Positions 1 through 6,349 are shown, counted from the first letter of the stretch. The stretch is DNA of 10,616 nt from an uncultured Eubacteriales bacterium (GCA_900547565.1 URHI01000071.1:1-10616), one strand, 5' to 3'. Notes: generated from the sequence alone by a model not told the origin. Program-made: numbers and translations.

Positions 1-813
1 CTCATGCTGCGCGGGCGCGACCTCGTTGTGCTCGGTCTTAGCCAGCACGCCCAGCTTCCACAGCTCCTCATTAAGGTCGGCCATATAAGCGGCAACGCGC
101 GGCTTGATGACACCGAAATAGTGGTCGTCCATTTCCTGACCCTTGGGCGGTTTGGCGCCGAACAGCGTGCGTCCGGTAAACATGAGGTCTTTTCTCTGCT
201 CATACATGGCCTTGTCAACCAAGAAGTATTCCTGCTCGGGACCTACCGATGTGCGCACACACTTGACATCGGTATTTCCAAACAGTCTCAGTATGCGTAA
301 TGCCTGCTTGTTAAGCGCCTCCATCGAGCGCAGAAGCGGTGTTTTTTTGTCAAGCGCCTCTCCGCCGTAGGAGCAGAACGCAGTAGGTATGCAAAGTGTT
401 TTATCCTTAATAAACGCGTATGAGGTGGGATCCCAAGCGGTGTATCCGCGTGCCTCAAACGTAGCTCTCAGCCCGCCTGACGGGAAGGATGAAGCATCCG
501 GCTCGCCTTTTATCAGCTCTTTTCCCGAAAATTCCATGATAACACGGCCGTCGGGAGCGGGCGAGATAAAGCTGTCGTGTTTTTCCGCGGTGATACCGGT
601 CAGCGGCTGGAACCAGTGGGTGAAATGCGTTGCGCCGTGTTCAACTGCCCAGTCCTTCATGGCGGCGGCGACTGCATTGGCTACATCGTTATTCAGGCTG
701 GCTCCTTCGTCTATTGTTTTTTTGAGCGAGGCATAGACCTCAGAGGTGAGCTTAGCCTTCATGACGCGGTCATCAAAGACCAGACTTCCGAAGTATTCAG
801 GTACTGTGTTCAT
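1..813 (-). CDS. glnN: Type III glutamine synthetase (GSIII), N-terminal part, runs off left edge
   Basis: ATP-dependent glutamine synthetase of the GSIII family, making glutamine from glutamate and ammonium in the cytoplasm. The frame is open from the ATG at 813-811 to position 1, giving 271 residues. GSIII proteins are usually around 700 residues, so over half is outside the window. Recognisable family blocks are HWFQPLTGITAEKHDSF (residues 66-82), GGLRATFEARGYTAWD (113-128), SVGPEQEYFLVD (189-200, with the metal-binding glutamates) and DDHYFG (229-234). The start is set by AAGGAG at plus positions 821-826, seven bases upstream, and by the family-typical N-terminus. It is transcribed divergently from the glutamate synthase operon and has its own promoter and structured leader. 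No frameshift or missing block is seen in the part present. The assignment is secure; only the C-terminus is unknown. Confidence 0.96.
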   Translation of the reverse strand, partial: MNTVPEYFGSLVFDDRVMKAKLTSEVYASLKKTIDEGASLNNDVANAVAAAMKDWAVEHGATHFTHWFQPLTGITAEKHDSFISPAPDGRVIMEFSGKELIKGEPDASSFPSGGLRATFEARGYTAWDPTSYAFIKDKTLCIPTAFCSYGGEALDKKTPLLRSMEALNKQALRILRLFGNTDVKCVRTSVGPEQEYFLVDKAMYEQRKDLMFTGRTLFGAKPPKGQEMDDHYFGVIKPRVAAYMADLNEELWKLGVLAKTEHNEVAPAQHE

Positions 814-837
814 GGTTTTTCTCCTTTTCAAAGCAAA

Positions 838-883
838 AACGAGACAACGCGTCCCGCGTATCGCAAGACGTCATTGCCTCGTT
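838..883 (-). terminator. Terminator-like hairpin 2 in the glnN leader
   Basis: Read on the minus strand, the arms at 883-867 and 853-838 form a stem of about 16 pairs with a one-base bulge and one or two G-U pairs. The apex is GCG-ATA-CGC. A run of five U (plus 839-835) begins at the foot of the stem, overlapping its last two pairs, and the ribosome site lies about nine bases further on. This is the geometry of an intrinsic terminator placed just before a gene, suggesting transcription attenuation of glnN. Its 5' arm contains AGGCAATGACGTCTT, nearly the same as the 5' arm of the hairpin upstream. That it acts as a conditional terminator is inference. Confidence 0.7.
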
Positions 884-903
884 TTATAAAATTGAATTAT
901 AAA

Positions 904-945
904 AACAGCGTCAAAGAGGTTATCCTCAAAGACGCCGTTGCCTTT
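904..945 (-). promoter_or_regulatory. Hairpin 1 in the glnN leader, arm-exchange partner of hairpin 2
   Basis: On the minus strand AACGGCGTC (939-931) pairs with GACGCTGTT (912-904), with one G-U pair. Above an internal loop of three U on each side lies a second short stem, GAGG-ATAA-CCTC (927-916). The 5' flank AAAGGC (945-940) precedes the stem. The sequence AGGCAACGGCGTCTT (943-929) matches AGGCAATGACGTCTT of hairpin 2 at 13 of 15 positions. Because of this, its 5' arm can also pair with the 3' arm of hairpin 2 (about 12 pairs, one bulge), which would break the terminator. This is a candidate antiterminator or protein-binding element for the ANTAR regulator encoded at 5765-6349. No ligand or binding protein is shown. 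Confidence 0.65.
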
Positions 946-954
946 ATGCGGACT

Positions 955-982
955 ATTATACACGCTTTTTTGAGTTTGTCAA
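955..982 (-). promoter_or_regulatory. Consensus sigma-A promoter for glnN
   Basis: Minus-strand TTGACA (plus 982-977) and TATAAT (plus 960-955) are separated by 16 bp. Both hexamers are perfect consensus. Transcription would start near 948, giving a leader of about 135 nt that contains both hairpins before the glnN ATG. The A/T-tract region upstream (983-1023, with runs of six to eight A or T) lies between this promoter and the divergent one and could act as an UP element for both. Confidence 0.85.
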
Positions 983-1023
983 GACTTTTTTTAAAAAAAT
1001 GCAAATTTTTTTTGAAAATCGGA

Positions 1024-1052
1024 TTGACAAACCGTTGCACCGGTGATATAAT
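1024..1052 (+). promoter_or_regulatory. Consensus sigma-A promoter for the glutamate synthase operon
   Basis: TTGACA (1024-1029) and TATAAT (1047-1052) with a 17-bp spacer, a perfect consensus promoter. The start of transcription is expected near 1059, leaving a leader of about 93 nt before the ATG at 1152. Only 41 bp separate its -35 box from that of the glnN promoter on the other strand, so the two transcription units share one control region. With such strong core promoters, regulation is likely to lie downstream, in the leader RNAs. Confidence 0.88.
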
Positions 1053-1071
1053 TTCAGCCGTAGTGAGCAAA

Positions 1072-1119
1072 GGCGTTCATTCACGGCATGGGAGTTCTGT
1101 CCCTACCTGAATGAGCGCC
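1072..1119 (+). promoter_or_regulatory. Long leader hairpin upstream of glutamate synthase operon
   Basis: GGCGTTCATTCA (1072-1083) pairs with TGAATGAGCGCC (1108-1119) over 12 bp with a single G-U pair. Above it, an asymmetric internal loop leads to an apical stem GGGA (1091-1094 region) with UCCC and a hexaloop GUUCUG. Like hairpin 1 of the glnN leader, it is preceded by AAAGGC-type sequence. A tiny open frame, ATG at 1089 encoding MGVLSLPE then TGA, lies inside it but has no ribosome site. I do not recognise it as a named riboswitch. The apical loop lacks the A-at-1, G-at-4 pattern known for ANTAR targets. Confidence 0.7.
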
Positions 1120-1143
1120 CTTCTCTTTTAATGTAAAAGAAGG
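1119..1143 (+). promoter_or_regulatory. Hairpin covering the ribosome site of the operon's first gene
   Basis: CCTTC (1119-1123) and TTTTA (1126-1130) pair with TAAAA (1134-1138) and GAAGG (1139-1143), with two bulged bases and an ATG loop. The 3' arm contains most of the ribosome site AAGGA (1140-1144), which sits seven bases before the ATG at 1152. The hairpin directly abuts the long hairpin at 1072-1119, sharing or touching one base. Translational control by ribosome-site masking is inferred from this overlap. Confidence 0.55.
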
Positions 1144-1151
1144 ATGATGAA

Positions 1152-2243
1152 ATGAAAACCGAAGGTCAGGTGCGTATTCCGTCCGGTTGCGCAATATCGG
1201 CCGTGATCTCCCGCAACGGCAACAAAATGACGGGTGAGAATATTATTAAAAGTATGCTTCCGATGCACGACCGTTCAAACGGACTCGGCGGCGGCTTTGC
1301 CGCATACGGAATATACCCCGAATTCCGGGACATTTACGCCTTTCACATATTCTACAATGACAACTCAGCACGAGTGGCATGTGAAAACTGGCTTAAGGAC
1401 AGCTTTGAGATCGTCAAAGCAGAAACCATACCGGTCCGCAAAATTCCCGAGATAACCGATGTGCCGCTCATATGGCGATATTTTCTGGCACCGCTCAGCT
1501 CGGTGCTGTCACGTCTCCAGCTGGATGAAAAGGAGTATGTCGCCCGCTCGGTTATGCATATAAACACACATTTTGACGGTGCGTACGTTTTCTCAAGTGG
1601 AAAAAACATGGGTACCTTCAAAGCGGTGGGCTTTCCTGAGGATGTCGGCGTATTCTACCGGCTTGACGAATACGAGGCGTATTGCTGGACCGCCCACGGC
1701 CGCTATCCCACCAACACCCCCGGCTGGTGGGGCGGTGCTCACCCCTTTGCACTGTTGGACTATTCAGTGGTCCACAACGGCGAAATATCCTCATACGATG
1801 CAAACCGCCGCTGTATTGAAATGTACGGTTACCGTTGCACGCTTCAAACCGATACCGAGGTCATCACCTATATTGCCGATTATCTGCTGCGGCGTCAGGG
1901 GCTGTCGCCCGAGCAGCTGGCGTCCGTCATCGCGGCTCCGTTCTGGAGCACCATCGACACACTGCCGCCCGACACCGCAGCACAACTGCGTTTTCTCCGG
2001 CGCGCTTACCCCAGCCTGCTTATAACAGGCCCGTTTTCAATAATCCTCGGATTTAACGGAGGTCTCATGGCGCTTAACGACCGGCTCAAGCTGCGCTCCA
2101 TGGTGGTAGCACAAAAGGACGACCGCGTCTATATCGCCAGCGAAGAGTCCGCTATCCGCGCCATTGAGCCGGACGCCGAAAACATATGGGCACCCGCCGG
2201 CGGAGAACCGGTTATAGTAAGAGTAAAGGAGGGAATGTATTGA
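1152..2243 (+). CDS. Glutamate synthase glutaminase domain protein (class II glutamine amidotransferase, stand-alone)
   Basis: A 363-residue class II (Ntn-type) glutamine amidotransferase matching the N-terminal domain of GltB, here a separate subunit as in archaeal-type glutamate synthases. It would release ammonia from glutamine for the synthase encoded next. Class II enzymes need an N-terminal catalytic cysteine. The only good candidate is Cys13 in PSGCAISAVIS, so a 12-residue propeptide must be removed. Other family motifs are HGRYPTNT (182-189), VVHNGEIS (206-213, oxyanion asparagine and glycine) and QTDTEV (232-237). RSNGLGGGFAAYGIYP near residues 42-57 is also typical of the clostridial/archaeal subgroup. 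The ribosome site is AAGGA at 1140-1144. The stop overlaps the start of the next gene by one base (TGATG), indicating translational coupling. Symbols vary between genomes, so none is given. Confidence 0.92.
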   Translation: MKTEGQVRIPSGCAISAVISRNGNKMTGENIIKSMLPMHDRSNGLGGGFAAYGIYPEFRDIYAFHIFYNDNSARVACENWLKDSFEIVKAETIPVRKIPEITDVPLIWRYFLAPLSSVLSRLQLDEKEYVARSVMHINTHFDGAYVFSSGKNMGTFKAVGFPEDVGVFYRLDEYEAYCWTAHGRYPTNTPGWWGGAHPFALLDYSVVHNGEISSYDANRRCIEMYGYRCTLQTDTEVITYIADYLLRRQGLSPEQLASVIAAPFWSTIDTLPPDTAAQLRFLRRAYPSLLITGPFSIILGFNGGLMALNDRLKLRSMVVAQKDDRVYIASEESAIRAIEPDAENIWAPAGGEPVIVRVKEGMY

Positions 2244-3736
2244 TGGCTGCCTACGATGTTATACCCGAATTTGAAGTAATACGCAACGACGCGCGCTGTA
2301 CCTGCTGCCGTATATGCGAACGACAGTGCGCCAACGGCGTACATACATATGATGAAAAAAACAAAATAATGCTCAGCGACGAATTAAAATGCGTCGACTG
2401 CCAGCGCTGTATAGTCATGTGCCCTACGCACGCACTGAAAATCGTAAAAAATGACTGCGCCCTGCGCGACAACGCCAACTGGCGCGGCGACACCGTCAAC
2501 GAAATATACAAGCAGGCCGAAAGCGGCGGCGTGCTGCTTTCCTCCATGGGCAACCCCAAGCCGCTTCCCGTCTACTTCGACCGCATACTGCTCAACGCGT
2601 CGCAGGTAACAAATCCCCCCATCGATCCGCTTCGTGAGCCTATGGAAACACGTGTATTTCTCGGAAAGACACCGCGCGGACGCGACGGCAGGGTATGCCG
2701 CGAACTGCCGCCGCAGCTTGAGCTGTCCATGCCTATCATGTTTTCGGCTATGAGCTACGGCTCGATCAGCTACAACGCGCACGCAAGCCTTGCCCGCGCC
2801 GCAACCGAGCTTGGCATATTCTACAACACCGGCGAGGGAGGCCTGCACGAGGATTTTTACCGTTACGGCGACAATACAATAGTTCAGGTCGCGTCGGGGC
2901 GGTTCGGCGTGCACACCGATTACCTGAATGCCGGAGCGGCCATAGAGATCAAAATGGGTCAGGGCGCAAAGCCGGGCATCGGCGGACACCTGCCGGGAGC
3001 AAAAATAGTCGGCGACATATCAAGAACGCGCATGATTCCCGAGGGCTCGGACGCCATCTCTCCTGCCCCGCACCACGATATATATTCAATTGAAGATCTG
3101 CGACAGCTTGTGTATTCACTCAAAGAGGCGACACAGTACAAAAAGCCGGTAATAGTCAAGGTTGCCGCCGTGCATAACATCGCCGCAATTGCCAGCGGCA
3201 TAGCACGCAGCGGTGCCGACATTATCGCTATTGACGGCCTGCGCGGCGGAACCGGGGCTGCACCCACGCGCATACGCGACAACGTCGGCATACCTATCGA
3301 GCTGGCGCTGGCGGCAGTCGACCAGCGTCTGCGTGACGAGGGTATACGCGATGACGTATCGTTGGTGGTCGGCGGCAGTATACGTTCGTCAGCCGATGTG
3401 GTCAAGGCCATCGCGCTCGGTGCCGATGCCTGCTACATCGCTACGGCCGCACTGCTGGCACTTGGCTGTCACCTATGTCGCGGCTGTCACAGCGGGCGGT
3501 GCAACTGGGGCATCGCCACACAGCGCCCCGAGCTTACTTCCCGTCTCGCCCCTGACGAGGGCTGCAGGAGGCTGGTAAACCTCATGACGGCATGGCGACA
3601 TGAAATCAAGGAATTCATGGGATGTATGGGCATAAACTCAATAGAAGCACTGCGCGGCAACCGTCTTATGCTGCGCGGCGTCGGACTTACGCAAAAGGAG
3701 CTTGACATACTCGGTATACTCCATGCGGGAGAATAA
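2243..3736 (+). CDS. Glutamate synthase central domain protein: two [4Fe-4S] clusters plus FMN synthase domain
   Basis: A 497-residue synthase subunit of a split glutamate synthase: FMN-dependent reductive transfer of ammonia to 2-oxoglutarate, giving glutamate. The N-terminus carries two ferredoxin-like motifs, C19-x2-C22-x2-C25-x3-C29 and C50-x2-C53-x2-C56-x3-C60-P. The rest (about 130-490) is the Glu_synthase FMN barrel, with FSAMSYGSISYNAH, NTGEGG, IKMGQGAKPGIGGHLPG, SPAPHHDIYSIEDL and GLRGGTGAAP. C409-x5-C415-x4-C420 matches the [3Fe-4S] ligands of GltB; C412 is an additional cysteine between them. Start 2243 is chosen because AAAGGAGGG ends nine bases upstream and ATG overlaps the previous stop; an in-frame ATG at 2186 lies inside the preceding gene. 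No NAD(P)H-binding GltD-like subunit lies in the window, so electrons probably arrive through the FeS domain from ferredoxin or another partner (inference). Confidence 0.94.
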   Translation: MAAYDVIPEFEVIRNDARCTCCRICERQCANGVHTYDEKNKIMLSDELKCVDCQRCIVMCPTHALKIVKNDCALRDNANWRGDTVNEIYKQAESGGVLLSSMGNPKPLPVYFDRILLNASQVTNPPIDPLREPMETRVFLGKTPRGRDGRVCRELPPQLELSMPIMFSAMSYGSISYNAHASLARAATELGIFYNTGEGGLHEDFYRYGDNTIVQVASGRFGVHTDYLNAGAAIEIKMGQGAKPGIGGHLPGAKIVGDISRTRMIPEGSDAISPAPHHDIYSIEDLRQLVYSLKEATQYKKPVIVKVAAVHNIAAIASGIARSGADIIAIDGLRGGTGAAPTRIRDNVGIPIELALAAVDQRLRDEGIRDDVSLVVGGSIRSSADVVKAIALGADACYIATAALLALGCHLCRGCHSGRCNWGIATQRPELTSRLAPDEGCRRLVNLMTAWRHEIKEFMGCMGINSIEALRGNRLMLRGVGLTQKELDILGILHAGE

Positions 3737-3777
3737 TGCGTAAGTATTAAAAAAATGTGTGAAAAATCCCGAAAGTG

Positions 3778-3786
3778 TGGTATAAT
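3778..3786 (+). promoter_or_regulatory. Extended -10-like element just before the GXGXG gene
   Basis: TGG-TATAAT (3778-3786) is a perfect extended -10 box, but it ends only two bases before the ATG at 3789, and no convincing -35 is visible. A transcript from it would start about at codon 2, so it would not carry the annotated start. It may be chance, or a promoter serving the downstream glutamine synthetase-like gene. The preceding 52-bp gap lacks a ribosome site. Confidence 0.3.
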
Positions 3787-3788
3787 TT

Positions 3789-4508
3789 ATGAAGATAGAT
3801 GCAAACGGTCTTGATTTCCGGACACTTAACCTTGCCCTGCGTGACGCGGAGCAGCCGTGTGAGATAATCGGCTGTCTGGGTCAGCGCTTTATAGCGGCAG
3901 GAATGAGCGGCAAGAATATAACCATCAGCGGTATCCCGGGCAATGCGCTCGGTGCTTATCTCGACGGCGGCAGTATAACCGTCTGCGGCAACGCGCAGGA
4001 CGCCGTAGGCGACACAATGAACGACGGCCGCATAGTGATACACGGCAACGCCGGAGATGCAGTCGGCTACGCTATGCGCGGCGGAGAAATATATATCCGC
4101 GGCAATGCCGGCTACCGCGCCGGAATACATATGAAAGCCTACAAACAGAAACAGCCCGCTATCATTATCGGTGGCCGTGCCGGCAGCTTTCTCGGCGAAT
4201 ACCAGGCGGGAGGGCTGATACTTGTGCTCGGTCTGAATCCCGACGGCCGTCCGCCGGTCAGCAATTTTCCATGTACGGGCATGCACGGCGGAATGATGGT
4301 CGTGCGCGGCGATGCCGCAGGAATACGCTTTCCCGGCCAAACCACCACCCACACAGCCACCGATTCAGATATGGAGCGTGTGATTCCCTATATCAAAGAA
4401 TTCTGCAGTCTTTTCAGCTACCCGACGGACAAGCTGCTTGATTGTCAATATACCGTTATTTGCCCGGACAGCAACAATCCCTATAAGCAGATGTACGTCG
4501 CCGACTGA
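3789..4508 (+). CDS. Glutamate synthase GXGXG (alpha-subunit C-terminal) domain protein
   Basis: A 239-residue stand-alone copy of the right-handed beta-helix domain that forms the C-terminus of GltB. It plays a structural role in linking glutaminase and synthase sites. The repeats are visible as glycine-spaced turns: GNALGAYLDGG (about 56-66), GNAQDAVGDTMNDG, GNAGDAVGYAMRGG, GNAGYRAG and GGRAGSFLGEYQAGG (about 133-147). Together with the two genes before it, it completes a three-piece glutamate synthase. The start is placed at 3789 because MKIDANGLDFRTLN fits the family N-terminus and an in-frame TAA lies two codons upstream (3783-3785). Unlike its neighbours it has no purine-rich ribosome site, and the gap to the previous gene (52 bp) is the longest among the three glutamate synthase genes. 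Function is clear from the repeats; the translation start mode is not. Confidence 0.92.
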   Translation: MKIDANGLDFRTLNLALRDAEQPCEIIGCLGQRFIAAGMSGKNITISGIPGNALGAYLDGGSITVCGNAQDAVGDTMNDGRIVIHGNAGDAVGYAMRGGEIYIRGNAGYRAGIHMKAYKQKQPAIIIGGRAGSFLGEYQAGGLILVLGLNPDGRPPVSNFPCTGMHGGMMVVRGDAAGIRFPGQTTTHTATDSDMERVIPYIKEFCSLFSYPTDKLLDCQYTVICPDSNNPYKQMYVAD

Positions 4509-4523
4509 TAACGAGGAGGAGCT

Positions 4524-5732
4524 ATGAAATACTCAAAACAGGAAGTAATGCAATATGTTGCGGAGGAAGATGTCAAATTCGTCCGCATGGCCTTCTGCGA
4601 TGTTTTCGGCAGACAGAAAAACATTTCTGTAATGCCTGACGCACTGGCACTGGCATTTGAATACGGAATTGCGGTGGATGCATCAGCAATTGCGGGCTTC
4701 GGAGGCGAGGTACATTCCGACCTTTTGTTGCACCCGGATCCGTCAACGCTGTCACTTCTGCCGTGGCGGCCGGATCACGGCAAGGTGGTGCGCATGTACT
4801 GCGGCATCACTCATCCGGACGGTACAGCCTTTGAAGCCGACTCGCGACGTATACTGTCAGATGCCATAGAGCAGGCTAAAAAAATGGGTATCAGCTTCAA
4901 CTTCGGCACCGAAATGGAATTTTATCTTATGAAGCGCGACGAAAACGGTGAGCCTACAAACATACCGTACGACAGCGCAGGCTACATGGACATTGCACCC
5001 GAGGATAAGGGAGAAAACGTCCGTCGGGAGATCTGCCTGACACTTGAGCAGATGGGTATACGCCCCGAGAGCTCACATCACGAGGAAGGCCCCGGGCAGA
5101 ATGAAATAGACTTTCGCTATGCCGACCCGCTGACGGCGGCCGACAACGCCGTGACATTCCGCTCGGTGGTGAATGTGATTGCGGCGCGCAGTGGGCTTTA
5201 CGCCGATTTCTCGCCCAAACCGCTCGAAAATCACGCCGGGAACGGCATGCATATAAATTTTTCGGCAGTGAGTGACTCAGGTAAGGAAGTTATGCCGCAT
5301 ATAATCGCCGGGGTATTGGCGAACATCATCGATATGACAATATTCCTCAATCCGACTGCCGATTCGTATCGACGCTTCGGTCACAGCAAGGCACCGCGTT
5401 ACGTGTCGTGGTCGAGTGAAAACCGCTCCCAGCTGATACGCATACCTGCCGCCGAGGGCGAATACAGGCGCGCTGAGCTGCGCTCTCCTGACCCGCTGTG
5501 CAATCCGTATATTGCGTTTGCGCTTATAATCCGGGCAGGACTTGACGGGCTACGTCAAGGTCTGACGCTTCCGCCCGCTGCTGATATAAATCTGTACACC
5601 GCACCCCGCTACATTACAGCGGGCTACCGTCCTCTTGCTGAGACCCGTGAGGTCGCATGTGAAGTGGCACTGTCCAGTGCGTTTATAGCAGGCTGCCTGC
5701 CTGAATCGATAATCAAAAGCTATACGAGCTGA
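4524..5732 (+). CDS. Short GlnA-like glutamine synthetase family protein
   Basis: A 402-residue member of the type I glutamine synthetase family, shorter than the usual 440-470. Conserved parts are VDAS (D52, equivalent to the ammonium-site Asp50 of Salmonella GS), FGTEMEFYL (E130, E132, metal ligands), SHHEEGPGQNEIDF (184-197), NHAGNGMHINFS (236-247), NRSQLIRIP (300-308) and ELRSPDPLCNPYIAFAL (318-334). Two features depart from standard GS. The GYEAP-type loop with catalytic Glu327 reads GHSKAP (286-291), with lysine where glutamate is expected. The protein also ends at LPESIIKSYTS, lacking the last 35 or so residues (WxxYR...WE...YL) that form the C-terminal helical thong. GAGGAGGA at 4513-4520 is the ribosome site. 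It may be a true GS variant, a gamma-glutamyl ligase for another amine, or a regulatory GS-like protein. Confidence 0.85.
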   Translation: MKYSKQEVMQYVAEEDVKFVRMAFCDVFGRQKNISVMPDALALAFEYGIAVDASAIAGFGGEVHSDLLLHPDPSTLSLLPWRPDHGKVVRMYCGITHPDGTAFEADSRRILSDAIEQAKKMGISFNFGTEMEFYLMKRDENGEPTNIPYDSAGYMDIAPEDKGENVRREICLTLEQMGIRPESSHHEEGPGQNEIDFRYADPLTAADNAVTFRSVVNVIAARSGLYADFSPKPLENHAGNGMHINFSAVSDSGKEVMPHIIAGVLANIIDMTIFLNPTADSYRRFGHSKAPRYVSWSSENRSQLIRIPAAEGEYRRAELRSPDPLCNPYIAFALIIRAGLDGLRQGLTLPPAADINLYTAPRYITAGYRPLAETREVACEVALSSAFIAGCLPESIIKSYTS

Positions 5733-5764
5733 AGCTCGAAAAAAATACAGAAGGGGGAGAAAGA

Positions 5765-6349
5765 ATGGAGCTGGCGGAACACTGTTACAGTATGCTGGTA
5801 GTATCGGCGTCGGCAAAATTCAACGAGTCACTCACGGCTCTGCTTCCCCGAGGGCAGTATGAACCGGTCATATTTGCTTCCGACGTGTCTGAGGCCCGGC
5901 GGCTGATAGTCGAAAACCGGTTTGACATCGCAATAATCAACACTCCGCTTCCGGATGACTTCGGCACCAAGCTGGCGCTCGATATCTGTGACACCAGCGG
6001 GACCGGCGTACTGTTGCTTATCCGCGCCGAGCACTATCCCGACATAAACGCCCGCGTCTCTCCCTGGGGTGTACTTACCCTGTCAAAGCCAACCTCACAA
6101 TCAATGATAACACAGTCGTTGCAGTTGCTTTGCGGAACGCGTGAGCGCCTGAGGCGCATGGAACAGAAGACTGCCTCCATTGAAGAAAAAATGGAGGAGA
6201 TACGCATTATCAACCGTGCCAAATGGTTGCTCATTGAACAGCTTAAAATGACCGAAAAAGAAGCCCACCGCTACATTGAAAAGCAAGCGATGGACCGTTG
6301 CGTCACGCGGCGCAAAATAGCCGAGAATATTATTTCTACCTATAAATAA
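5765..6349 (+). CDS. ANTAR-domain RNA-binding antiterminator with degenerate receiver domain
   Basis: A 194-residue two-domain regulator. Residues 8-122 have the alternating pattern of a response-regulator receiver. The region 125-150 is a charged helix, probably coiled coil. The C-terminus (about 137-192) is an ANTAR domain, with AKWLLIEQLKMTEKEAHRYI and the following AMDRCVTRRKIAENII as its signature helices. ANTAR proteins bind paired hairpins in nascent RNA and prevent termination, as in EutV, NasR and AmiR. The receiver lacks the phosphorylation chemistry: the aspartate position is N59 in DIAIINTPLP, and the acidic pair is replaced by SAS in LVVSASAKF, while the lysine survives as K108 in LSKPT. 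Control is therefore probably by protein or ligand contact, as in AmiR. Its place after the GS and glutamate synthase genes points to nitrogen-gene leaders as targets (inference). The ribosome site is AAGGGGGAG (5751-5759). Confidence 0.88.
   Translation: MELAEHCYSMLVVSASAKFNESLTALLPRGQYEPVIFASDVSEARRLIVENRFDIAIINTPLPDDFGTKLALDICDTSGTGVLLLIRAEHYPDINARVSPWGVLTLSKPTSQSMITQSLQLLCGTRERLRRMEQKTASIEEKMEEIRIINRAKWLLIEQLKMTEKEAHRYIEKQAMDRCVTRRKIAENIISTYK

Noticed and set aside
577..1110. Plus-strand open frame of 177 codons across glnN and the divergent control region
   Set aside because: It is antisense to clear GSIII coding sequence and runs through both promoters and leader hairpins; no ribosome site or protein-like pattern.
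838..1119. Canonical ANTAR target hairpins with A1/G4 hexaloops
   Set aside because: The apical loops are ATAA, ATA and GUUCUG; none fits, so only a non-canonical ANTAR link is proposed.
1060..1120. Glutamine or purine riboswitch upstream of the glutamate synthase operon
   Set aside because: CGTTCA and a GGGAGTT...CTACC string recall parts of known motifs, but the diagnostic GACGGAAGTAGG block and the purine three-way junction are absent.
2384..2989. Minus-strand open frame of 201 codons inside the synthase gene
   Set aside because: Antisense shadow of the conserved FeS/FMN gene.
3747..4352. Minus-strand open frame of 201 codons opposite the GXGXG gene
   Set aside because: Antisense shadow; its repetitive look simply mirrors the glycine repeats of the real gene.
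5725..5738. CGAGC-TGAA-GCTCG hairpin over the stop codon of the GS-like gene as a terminator
   Set aside because: It is followed by A residues, not U, on the plus strand, and the stem is only 5 bp; the ANTAR gene follows closely.
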